From contig JAFAPL010000791.1 in NCBI GenBank assembly GCA_019247135.1, forward strand, positions 1 through 9,562: a stretch of 9,562 nucleotides of DNA. The letters run 5' to 3'. The DNA comes from Chloroflexota bacterium (GTDB taxonomy: Bacteria; Chloroflexota; UBA6077; CF-72). The number at the start of each line of letters is the position of its first letter. Within the stretch, counting starts at the first letter, position 1. Shown piece by piece: positions 1 through 5,470 of the stretch. The translations under genes were made by a program, and so were the position numbers. Below the pieces are notes generated by a model. It saw nothing but the letters and a program-made list of their open reading frames with translations, searched no databases and was not told the DNA's origin.

Positions 1-297
1 CGCGATGGCCACGATCCGCTCACGTGTGGCCGGCTCAAACGTCTGCGGCCGACCAGTGCTTACTTTTGGGTTCAGGCTCTCGAAGCCATAGTCATTGAAC
101 GCGTGGATCACACGCCGCACCTGCGCCTCGTCCGTTTGGCAGGTCAGCGCGATCTGGTACACGGGCGTGTACACCATCGAGGCCAACAGAATGTGCGCCC
201 GCTGCCGCAGCGCTTGTCGGCGTGACTTCCGCAGATGCGCCAAGAACTCCATCTCGCCCTGCTCCAGCGGACGAACGAACAACGATGGCCGTGCCAT
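1..297 (-). CDS. IS630-family transposase, N-terminal part (runs off left edge)
   Basis: The frame is open for 99 codons from ATG at 297 to the window edge. The product starts MARPSLFVRPLEQGEM and continues with a basic helix (LRKSRRQALRQRAHILLAS), a helix-turn-helix (about residues 46-72, VYQIALTCQTDEAQVRRVIHAF) and the linker NDYGFESLNPKVSTGRP. The RxRAxxLL...VRRxIxxFNxxGxxxLxPxxxxGRP pattern is the paired-type/winged-helix DNA-binding head of IS630/Tc1-like transposases. The catalytic DDE part lies outside the window, so whether the transposase is complete cannot be judged. Terminal inverted repeats and the TA target duplication were not identified. The inward side of the element abuts the degraded istB/gerW segment, which makes it the probable agent or passenger of that rearrangement. 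Confidence 0.8.
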   Translation of the reverse strand, partial: MARPSLFVRPLEQGEMEFLAHLRKSRRQALRQRAHILLASMVYTPVYQIALTCQTDEAQVRRVIHAFNDYGFESLNPKVSTGRPQTFEPATRERIVAIA

Positions 298-980
298 GCA
301 GCAAGTTCTGTGACTTCCATCATGGACGACCGTCGCACCTCACCGGAAGCCCCCAATCCGGTCAATTTTTCCCGTACACCACAACTAGCTGCCTGTGCGC
401 TGATCCTGCTTGCCCATGGGTGGTCCGCCTGGTGGGTGACGCCGGCCCATATCCGCTGCTGCCTGGCTTGATTCTGATCACGGCGATACTGCAGGCCATT
501 GTCGGTGATGCGATGCTTGGGTGCGCGTTTGGCGCGATAGCTGGGTCCCTCAATAACGATCTGGTGGGCGGCGTCGCCAGCCGGTCCAGCGCGGAATTGC
601 CCAGGATTGCCAGGCGACTTCACTGGCGCGCCAGTCCCCCGCCGACGCACCGCGCGGGCGCGGATCATCGAGCGCACCGTAAGCAGCAGCACGATCGCGA
701 CGACTTGGCCGCCGAGAATGACGCGGTTCAGGTTGATGGCCGGGTGCCAGGTGACCGTCTCGCCTTTGATCACATACACACCAGCCGGCGTCGCCGAGAG
801 TCCGAGCCCGCCGCCAAACGAGGTATTGGCCGCCGACGCACTCCCCCCGCTGCCACCGAACCCGCCGAGCACGCTCGCCACGGGGATGATCGTGATGCCG
901 TTCTTCTCAATGGGCTCCCCGAACACACGTTTGATTGTCATGAGGTCGTGTGCTTGCGCGAGCAATTCCTGGACGTGCAT
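144..980 (-). CDS. GerW/YtfJ-family sporulation protein with aberrant C-terminal read-through
   Basis: Residues 1-113 match the GerW (YtfJ) family: MHVQELLAQAHDLMTIKRVF, then GEPIEKNGITIIPVASV, a Gly/Ser-rich stretch (38-62), ATPAGVYVIKGETVTWHPAI, and a hydrophobic C-terminal helix (VILGGQVVAIVLLLTVRSMI, 87-106) ending in an Arg-rich tail. In Bacillus, YtfJ/GerW is needed for normal spore germination; relatives in other phyla are of unclear role. A strong Shine-Dalgarno (GGAGAGGA, plus-strand 988-995) supports ATG at 980. The family usually stops near the Arg-rich tail. Here the frame continues about 160 residues through an IstB-like tail (about 501-611) and then, from 297 down, antisense to the IS630 transposase. 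The domain looks intact but the natural stop is gone, so any product would be a chimera. Positions 298-500 hold no other recognisable gene. Confidence 0.7.
   Translation of the reverse strand: MHVQELLAQAHDLMTIKRVFGEPIEKNGITIIPVASVLGGFGGSGGSASAANTSFGGGLGLSATPAGVYVIKGETVTWHPAINLNRVILGGQVVAIVLLLTVRSMIRARAVRRRGTGAPVKSPGNPGQFRAGPAGDAAHQIVIEGPSYRAKRAPKHRITDNGLQYRRDQNQARQQRIWAGVTHQADHPWASRISAQAASCGVREKLTGLGASGEVRRSSMMEVTELAAWHGHRCSFVRWSRARWSSWRICGSHADKRCGSGRTFCWPRWCTRPCTRSR
500..620 (-). pseudogene. IS21 istB C-terminal remnant
   Basis: Read on the minus strand, one frame gives AILGNSALDRL. After a one-base shift the next frame gives GDAAHQIVIEGPSYRAKRAP. Together they resemble the C-terminal end of IstB, the AAA+ helper ATPase of IS21 elements (typically ...FGNxxLxxALxDRLxxxAxxIxIxGxSYRxxxA). 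The Walker motifs and the rest of the protein are absent, and a stop lies just before the first segment. It is therefore a 5'-truncated, frameshifted fossil. The second segment shares the gerW reading frame. The identification rests on short motif similarity only. Confidence 0.5.
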
Positions 981-1089
981 TGGACGGTCCTCTCCGTTGC
1001 CACAGCCAAGCGTAACAGGACGCTAGCTCCACAGCTGTGGGAGGCACGCGACTATTGGGTGGCGACGTCTTCCACCCGGTCTGCGGCTC

Positions 1090-1879
1090 AAAGCTCACCA
1101 CTTGCGGGAGATGCGAGCCGAGTCTGACGCCATGTTGTCCGCGGTCGTCGAGTCGTGGGAGAGAGCAGGTGACGACGACCTCGACCAATTGTTCTCGGTG
1201 TATCTCTACCGCATTGCGCAGTGGTCTCACGGCCAGACCGAGATGAGATTCACGGCTCAGGACATCGGCATATTCAAGAGCATCCCGCGCCCGAACTCCC
1301 GATCTCCGAGCGCTCGGCACGATCTCGCCGCACAAGCGGCAATACCGATGCTGCCCTCCTGGGACCAGTCCGCGCGCAATGCTCGACGCACGAGGTTCCA
1401 ATTGGACGCGCCGGTTCCGGCTGGGCGTGCGTTCTTCGAAAATGGTGACGTTCATGCTAGCGGAGCTGAGACAGCTCAGGAAGGAGGCGTTCCCAGGGAG
1501 ATGGGAGTCGTTCGCGTCCTCCGACCCGGAGACCCTTTAGGAACTCCCGTCGCGGAGGGTATCGATACGTGTCCGAGTTCTACGTGGCGGCACTCATCTA
1601 CTACACAAACAAGTTCGCAGGCGAGGAGCTCCGTGCTGCGCGGAGGCGACTTTTTCGTGCGCCTATACCCTCCGCGTAAGCCGTGTTCGAGTACCGTACC
1701 AGTGGATCGACATTCAGGGCCGAGGCGACAGTGACGCGATGTCGGCTTTCACCTTGGTTCGCGATGCGATGTCTGGCTGTGTCCTGCAGCAGCTGCCGGC
1801 ATCAAGCAGGCCTTACAACGACGGTCACGAGAGGACCCTCGCCGCGTTGCCGAAACAGCTGGGAGCGCGTTCAGCATGA
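1090..1879 (+). pseudogene. DUF262 (GmrSD/SspE-like) gene, 5'-truncated and frameshifted
   Basis: Coding-like pieces lie in order but in different frames. Frame 1, about 1111-1290, gives AESDAMLSAVVESWERAGDD...TAQDIGIFKSI. Frame 2, 1442-1537, gives MVTFMLAELRQLRKEAFPGR and ends at a TAG. Frame 3, 1563-1679, gives RYVSEFYVAALIYYTNKF...ARRRLF and ends at TAA. Frame 2 again, 1673-1879, gives VSRVRVPYQWIDIQGRGDSD...HERTLAALPKQLGARSA. The FYxAALxYYxxKF-GxxxLxxAxxxLFxWAY-LRV pattern is typical of the C-terminal half of DUF262 proteins, which act in modification-sensing DNA restriction. No IDGQQRLTT-bearing N-terminal half is visible. The terminal TGA overlaps the next ATG (ATGA at 1876-1879), which implies the two genes were once translationally coupled. 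At least three frame changes exclude function. Confidence 0.6.
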
Positions 1880-2385
1880 GCGATCTCGATGCAGAATTGG
1901 TAACTGTCGGCGGACTGTTTGACGACAGCTCGGTGGCGATCTATACGGTCCCGGTGTGCCTGCGGAATTTCGCGTGGCGAGCCGAACAGATCGAGCAGCT
2001 CATCAGCGACATTAGAGACGCAATCACTGACAACCTGGGAGGCTGCTTCCTGGGAAGTCTGATCGTCACCCGGCGCACTTCCACGAGACCTGATTACGAA
2101 ATTGTCGACGGCCAGCAGCGCCTGACAACGCTGTACCCACTGCTGAGGTTTCTCGCCCAGACCAGTGCGTCATCCGACGAGTCCCACGAGGACCGAGTGC
2201 GTTAGCAATCGTGGCCAAAGGCGACAGAGGCGCTTCGGAAGATGGCGGTCGAGTCCTGGTGGCTGTACCCCTTTTGGTGGTCAACCTCCGATTGGTCGAC
2301 GCCGGGCATTGGTCGGCTTTATGCGGCCGAGCTCGCGCGCAGTTACGGTGTTGATGATTCGGCACGGGTGCGAGAACGGCGGTAG
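1876..2385 (+). pseudogene. second DUF262 (GmrS-type) gene, nonsense-mutated and truncated
   Basis: The open part (1876-2205, 109 codons) is a DUF262 N-terminal domain. VPVCLRNFAW (25-34) stands where the family has VPxYQRxFxW. It is followed by IEQLISDIRDAI (39-50), FLGSLIV (58-64) and the hallmark EIVDGQQRLTTLY (75-87). A TAG at 2203-2205 interrupts it. The same frame then resumes as QSWPKATEALRKM, matching the family's Tyr-x-Ser-Arg-Pro-x-ATEAL region, so TAG most simply replaces a Tyr codon and TGG an Arg codon. Homology fades after about 2250 and the frame stops at 2385, inside the 3' end of the convergent CGNR gene. DUF262 proteins normally exceed 500 residues and are often paired with a DUF1524 HNH nuclease, which is not seen here. 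Confidence 0.75.
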
Positions 2386-2984
2386 TGCCGCGCCACGCGG
2401 GCGCGATTCCCGCAGATGTTCGGAGTACACCACTGCCGGCTCGGCGTGTCGGCTACGAACAGCATGCTGCACATCGGGTTCGCACAGCGGCGCAGGCGCG
2501 TGGCGTCGTCGCTTGTCAGGACTTCGATAGCTGAGCGCGCCGCCGCTGCAACAGCAACCGAGGCGGCGTCGGTCGTGTGCCAGTCTTCGGCCTGGCAAAA
2601 CTCGCCGCCGACAAATGTCAGCCGCGGGCTTGTAGTCGCTGTTGACGCGGCGGCGTTGATCTCAGCGAGCGCAGTGGGTGGCGGTCGCTGATGCTCCAGG
2701 TGCGCATCGAGCACCGCGCGGATGGCGTCGCGTAGGGTGCGGGTAGCCGCCGGGCTCGGCCGCGCGGCTCCAGCGGGCAGCCGCGCGGCCTGAAGCTCCC
2801 AGAAGCGACGCACCTGCGTCGCGTCGGCGAGGAGGTCGGTTGGAGGATCGGTAACGGTGACGAGCGTATCCGCCAGGTCGAGGGCGAGCGGCTCACCACC
2901 GAGCATGAAGCCGGCAGCCTGTGCCGCGCGCGGCGTCGGCGGTCGGGGGTCGCGGGGTGTCTGGGGTGGGCGCGTGTGGGCCAT
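2343..2984 (-). CDS. CGNR zinc-finger (ABATE-domain) transcriptional regulator
   Basis: The 213-residue product has two parts. Residues 24-160 form an ABATE-type N-terminal domain, beginning GFMLGGEPLALDLADTLV and followed by LLADATQVRRFWELQAA and the LRDAIRAVLDAHL helix. The C-terminal CGNR zinc finger has Cys167, Cys172, Cys186 and Cys191, the pattern RRCANPMC...SRQWCTPNICGNRARVARHY, giving one zinc site and a DNA-binding basic tail. CGNR proteins are presumed one-component regulators of stress or detoxification genes. ATG at 2984 follows AGGTGG closely, and an inverted repeat (2989-3019) lies only 4 bp upstream, which suggests autoregulation. It diverges from the hydrolase pseudogene. The first 23 residues are Pro/Arg-rich and poorly conserved, so a later start is possible. 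The ligand is unknown. Confidence 0.85.
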   Translation of the reverse strand: MAHTRPPQTPRDPRPPTPRAAQAAGFMLGGEPLALDLADTLVTVTDPPTDLLADATQVRRFWELQAARLPAGAARPSPAATRTLRDAIRAVLDAHLEHQRPPPTALAEINAAASTATTSPRLTFVGGEFCQAEDWHTTDAASVAVAAAARSAIEVLTSDDATRLRRCANPMCSMLFVADTPSRQWCTPNICGNRARVARHYRRSRTRAESSTP

Positions 2985-2988
2985 CCAC

Positions 2989-3019
2989 CTAATGCTAGCA
3001 AATAACTTGCAAGCATTAG
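2989..3019. promoter_or_regulatory. Operator 1: 31-bp inverted repeat, CTAATG...CATTAG
   Basis: The left arm CTAATGCTAGCAA (2989-3001) and right arm TTGCAAGCATTAG (3007-3019) are complementary at 12 of 13 positions around ATAAC. The repeat sits 4 bp upstream of the CGNR regulator's start codon, so binding would block its expression. The assignment to the CGNR protein is inference from position and from the second copy at 3051-3081. Confidence 0.6.
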
Positions 3020-3035
3020 TTGAGACTGCTAGGCT
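3007..3035 (+). promoter_or_regulatory. Possible sigma-70-type promoter for the hydrolase pseudogene
   Basis: TTGCAA (3007-3012) and TAGGCT (3030-3035) are separated by 17 bp. The -35 element coincides with the right arm of operator 1, and operator 2 would fall in the transcribed leader. The -10 match is weak, so this is tentative. Confidence 0.25.
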
Positions 3036-3050
3036 GAAGAAGGCATCGCC

Positions 3051-3081
3051 CTAATGCATAATCAGGTCAACTATACATTAG
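3051..3081. promoter_or_regulatory. Operator 2: 31-bp inverted repeat with the same half-sites
   Basis: CTAATGCATA (3051-3060) pairs with TATACATTAG (3072-3081) at 9 of 10 positions. The outer CTAATG/CATTAG half-sites lie exactly as far apart (31 bp end to end) as in operator 1. It ends 2 bp before the CAGGAG Shine-Dalgarno of the hydrolase pseudogene. The ATG inside this repeat (3054) is in frame with the hydrolase but has no ribosome-binding site and is not taken as the start. Confidence 0.6.
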
Positions 3082-3095
3082 TCACAGGAGTCTCT

Positions 3096-3594
3096 ATGTC
3101 CGTTGCTCATCGTTCGGTGTCCGTCGACGGCACCCGCGTCTTCTTCCGCGAGGCCGGCGCTCCCGAAGCACCCACGCTCCTTCTGCTGCACGGTTTTCCG
3201 ACCTCTTCGCACATGTTCCGCGTGCTGATTCCCATGCTCGCGGATCGCTATCACGTCGTAGCGCCCGACTTGCCTGGATTCGGCTTTTCGGACGCGCGAT
3301 CAGTTCGCTTACACCTTCGACCATCTGGCCCGGGTCATCGATCGCTTCACCGAGCGCATCGGCCTCCGCCAGTACGCGCTGTTCGTCTTCGACTATGGGG
3401 CGCCTGTTGGTTTCCGACTCGCGATTGCGCATCCCGAGCGGGTCACCGCGCTCATTTCCCAGAACGGCAATGCGTATGAGGAGGGCCTGAGCGACGGGTG
3501 GAACCCCATCCAGGCGTACTGGCGGGAGCGGTCCGCAGCTAACCGCGCCGCGCTGCGCGATTTTCTCACAGCGAAAGCAGCTCGCCACGAGTGA
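3096..3594 (+). pseudogene. Alpha/beta hydrolase, frameshifted and C-terminally truncated
   Basis: ATG at 3096 follows AGGAG (3086-3090). Frame 3 (3096-3297) encodes [20 protein letters not shown], the oxyanion motif [14 protein letters not shown], and [15 protein letters not shown] shift near 3295-3300 (net +1) moves the coding to frame 1: [17 protein letters not shown], then the nucleophile elbow [38 protein letters not shown] and [19 protein letters not shown], ending at TGA 3592-3594. The Asp in FDYGAP suggests a haloalkane-dehalogenase/epoxide-hydrolase-like enzyme. Only about 165 of an expected 290 or so residues remain. The cap's later part and the catalytic acid/His are missing, so it cannot be active. 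It was probably the regulated partner of the divergent CGNR gene. Confidence 0.8.
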
Positions 3595-3837
3595 GTTGTT
3601 CGGGCACGTCGAACGAGTAGCGGCCCAGCATATTTACATGCTGAAAAGCCGAGGGTCAGATCCGCTCAACGTCGTCGGGCCGGCCCTCCAGATCCACTCC
3701 ACCTGCGCTGGGCCGCGCTCCCTATAGCGTTTGTTCGACAAGATCACGCATTGGCTACCCGCACCCACCTAATCCTCGTGGCCTCAAGGTGCGTCTCATT
3801 CGTCTTACTCCTTCCCTCGCGGGCCCGTCCCAGACAC
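3595..3837. other. No recognisable gene; spacer after the truncated hydrolase
   Basis: All frames are short or compositionally unlike coding sequence. A plus-strand frame runs through the end of the hydrolase pseudogene to TAG near 3726, giving [20 protein letters not shown], but it matches nothing I recognise. CGCACC (3760-3765) and GGTGCG (3788-3793) form a widely spaced inverted pair resembling the arms of the 3838-3851 palindrome. This is probably debris left where the hydrolase 3' end was lost. Confidence 0.4.
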
Positions 3838-3851
3838 GCACCTAAAGGTGC
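3838..3851. promoter_or_regulatory. Perfect palindrome GCACCT-AA-AGGTGC upstream of the dsbA-like gene
   Basis: The two 6-bp arms are exactly complementary around AA. The site lies 3 bp upstream of the putative -35 of the oxidoreductase promoter, a place where a dimeric regulator could activate or interfere. The bound protein is unknown; the HxlR regulator encoded at 5471-5893 is a candidate by proximity only. Confidence 0.35.
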
Positions 3852-3854
3852 CTT

Positions 3855-3883
3855 TTGTAAGCACACCCCTACACACTTACGAT
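3855..3883 (+). promoter_or_regulatory. Putative promoter of the oxidoreductase-SDR operon
   Basis: TTGTAA (3855-3860) and TACGAT (3878-3883) have an ideal 17-bp spacer. GTAAG (3857-3861) and CTTAC (3876-3880) form an inverted repeat across both elements. The sequence entering the -35, CTTTTGTAA, resembles CTTTTGTTA at the hxlR promoter on the minus strand, which hints at shared control. Confidence 0.4.
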
Positions 3884-3915
3884 GCTGTTACGCACTAGAA
3901 GTTAGGTTAGGGCAA

Positions 3916-4644
3916 ATGAGCGAGCAACCAGACAGCCATACCGCCGGCCGACAGGTCGTCATCGAGATGTGGACGGACCTTGGCTGTCCGTGGTGCTACC
4001 TGGGCAAGCACCGTCTGCAGACTGCGATCGAACGCCACCCGGATGCGGATCGGTTCGTGATCAGGTTGCGGTCCTTCGAGCTCAACCCCAACGCTCCGCG
4101 CCGACCGGAGACTATCGCGAGCGCCTTCATGCGCTCACACGGTGGTGACATGGAAACGGTGAGGCGTGCCGAACGGCAAATCCACGCGCTGGCGCACAGC
4201 GAAGGTCTTCCGTTCTCACTGGAACGGCTTAACGCGAACACCTTCGACGTTCACCGTGTCCTGCAGTATGCGAACGAGGAAGATCGCGGGCTCGCCTTCT
4301 TCTCGCTCGTGCAGGACCGCCACTTCGCGGGCGAGATGGACCCGTTCGACCCCGATGAGTTGGCGCGCGCCGCCAAGACCGTCGGGTTGTCTGCGCACCG
4401 CGTGCGGGAGGTCCTGGCCAGTAGTGAATACGGCGCCTCGGTGCGTTCCGATCAGGCCGAGGGGCGTGCGCTCGGCATTACCGGCGTCCCCTTCACGGTG
4501 TTCGACCGACGCTTCGCCATGTCGGGCGCACAGTCCGTTGAGGCCTATGCGGAGGTGCTCGCAAAGACGGTTCCACTGACACGACGACTGACCGCTACAG
4601 GAGGACAGTCGTGTACGACGCCGCTGAGACGAAACCTCAAATGA
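3916..4644 (+). CDS. DsbA family oxidoreductase, FrnE-like
   Basis: The 242-residue product is a thioredoxin-fold protein of the DsbA/2-hydroxychromene-2-carboxylate isomerase (FrnE) group. It has a first strand VVIEMWTDLG, the active-site C24-P-W-C27, RLRSFELNPNAP (50-61) and a helical insert with NTFDVHRVLQYA (108-119). DRHFAGEMDPFDPDELARAA (134-153) follows, then the cis-Pro loop GITGVPFTVF (187-196, Pro192). Length and order match the family, and there is no signal peptide, so it is probably cytosolic. Family members catalyse thiol-disulfide exchange or isomerisation, and FrnE homologues accompany polyketide or stress genes. ATG at 3916 is chosen because family homology starts near residue 13; an in-frame upstream extension to 3751 looks non-coding. 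The ribosome site is weak. Its last 34 bp overlap the next small ORF, implying coupled translation. Confidence 0.88.
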   Translation: MSEQPDSHTAGRQVVIEMWTDLGCPWCYLGKHRLQTAIERHPDADRFVIRLRSFELNPNAPRRPETIASAFMRSHGGDMETVRRAERQIHALAHSEGLPFSLERLNANTFDVHRVLQYANEEDRGLAFFSLVQDRHFAGEMDPFDPDELARAAKTVGLSAHRVREVLASSEYGASVRSDQAEGRALGITGVPFTVFDRRFAMSGAQSVEAYAEVLAKTVPLTRRLTATGGQSCTTPLRRNLK

Positions 4645-4775
4645 TTACCTCAACGTCATCCGAGACGAAACTACAGGTGATCACTTCAACGCCGACTGGC
4701 TCGTGTAACCCCGAAACCGGCGCGCCAGCCGGCGCGACCACCACCGCCCGCGCAGCGGACGACGACGAGGACTAG
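4611..4775 (+). CDS. Small 54-residue hypothetical protein with internal repeat
   Basis: GTG at 4611 lies 6 bp after a perfect AGGAGG (4599-4604), the strongest ribosome site in this operon. The frame overlaps the oxidoreductase gene by 34 bp and stops 4 bp before the SDR start, so it fills the gap precisely. The product begins with Met-Tyr-Asp-Ala-Ala and contains two tandem decapeptides, ETKPQMITST and ETKLQVITST, 12 residues apart. After PTGSCNPETGAPAGATTTAR, with one Cys (residue 32), it ends in an acidic tail, ADDDED. There is no membrane segment or signal peptide. I do not recognise a family. It could be a small accessory subunit, a modified-peptide precursor, or a translated linker that merely couples dsbA to sdr translation. 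Confidence 0.45.
   Translation: MYDAAETKPQMITSTSSETKLQVITSTPTGSCNPETGAPAGATTTARAADDDED
4626..4691 (+). repeat. In-frame 30-bp imperfect tandem repeat inside the small ORF
   Basis: Copies at 4626-4655 and 4662-4691 match at 24 of 30 bases with a 36-bp period. Three of the five differing codons are synonymous (CAA/CAG, ATT/ATC, ACC/ACT), so the peptide is conserved better than the DNA at those positions. Confidence 0.7.
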
Positions 4776-4779
4776 CAGC

Positions 4780-5454
4780 GTGCCCACAATTGCCATTGTC
4801 GGCGCGGGTCCGGGGCTTGGACTCGCGTTGGCGCGAACGTTCGGCTCCGAAGGATTCAACGTCGCACTGATCGCCCGTAACGCGGCGAAGCTGGACAACC
4901 TGGTTAGTCAACTTGCCGCCGAACAGATCTCGGCGGCTGCCTGCACCGCCGACCTGACCGACCGACGAGCACTGCGACAGGCACTCCACTCCGTCGCGAA
5001 ACGGTTCGACGGGATTGACGTACTCGAGTACTCGCCCGCGGCCGCTACTGGTCGACTCACACCAGTCGACGTCCACCAGGCTTCTCCCGAGAATGTTCAG
5101 CCGCAAATGGAGTTCTACGTCTACGGTGCCATGACAGCCGCAGCCGCCGTGCTGCCCGCCATGCTCGACGCAGGCAGAGGCACGTTGCTGTTCACGACCG
5201 GCGGCGGATCCATCCGACCGGTCCCGTATTTCGGCAACGTCACCGCCGCCACGGCGGCGCTCAGGAACTGGGCATTGAATCTGGGATCCGCGGTCTCCAC
5301 AAGCGGCGTCCACGTGGCGCACATCGCGATCGACGTGTGGATCGGCGATGAAGCACCCGAGGGAAAGGACAGCATGCCCGCCCGCGACATCGCCCCGCTG
5401 TACTGGGAGCTCCACACCAACCGAACTGAGCACGAGCTCGTCGTGCAAAAGTAG
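4780..5454 (+). CDS. SDR-family (Rossmann-fold) protein lacking the catalytic YxxxK
   Basis: GTG at 4780 follows GAGG (4767-4770) with a 9-bp gap; 224 residues, near the usual SDR length. The N-terminus MPTIAIVGAGPGLGLALART has the dinucleotide-binding Gly pattern G8-x-G-x-G-x-G14. IARNAAKL (31-38) and ADLTD (57-61) mark the second and fourth strands. VLEYSPA (81-87) replaces the NNAG motif. LLFTTGGGS ends in the presumed catalytic Ser144. Aligning PVPYFGNVTAATAALRNWAL with the family puts Val154 and Thr158 where Tyr and Lys are expected, so the classical proton relay is absent. It may be an atypical SDR with altered chemistry or a nucleotide-sensing protein. It is the last gene of the oxidoreductase operon and converges on hxlR 16 bp away, with no clear terminator between. 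Confidence 0.85.
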   Translation: MPTIAIVGAGPGLGLALARTFGSEGFNVALIARNAAKLDNLVSQLAAEQISAAACTADLTDRRALRQALHSVAKRFDGIDVLEYSPAAATGRLTPVDVHQASPENVQPQMEFYVYGAMTAAAAVLPAMLDAGRGTLLFTTGGGSIRPVPYFGNVTAATAALRNWALNLGSAVSTSGVHVAHIAIDVWIGDEAPEGKDSMPARDIAPLYWELHTNRTEHELVVQK

Positions 5455-5470
5455 GTCCGTCAGACGTCGG

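Noticed and set aside
222..1127. Long plus-strand frame opposite gerW
   Set aside because: It is antisense to the recognised GerW domain, is rich in Arg/Pro/His, and has no motif or ribosome site.
907..1455. 182-codon minus-strand frame over the gerW 5' region and the first DUF262 pseudogene
   Set aside because: Its composition is shadow-like, it has no recognisable domain, and it overlaps the gerW start and coding-like pieces on the plus strand.
3054..3095. Upstream ATG start for the hydrolase
   Set aside because: It lies inside operator 2 with no Shine-Dalgarno; ATG 3096 has AGGAG at the right distance and fits the family's N-terminus.
3094..3588. Minus-strand frame opposite the hydrolase
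   Set aside because: It is the antisense of a gene with clear HGFP and DYGAP motifs and has no motifs of its own.
3751..3915. N-terminal extension of the DsbA-like protein
   Set aside because: It crosses the putative promoter and palindrome, its composition is unlike the domain, and family homology begins after ATG 3916.
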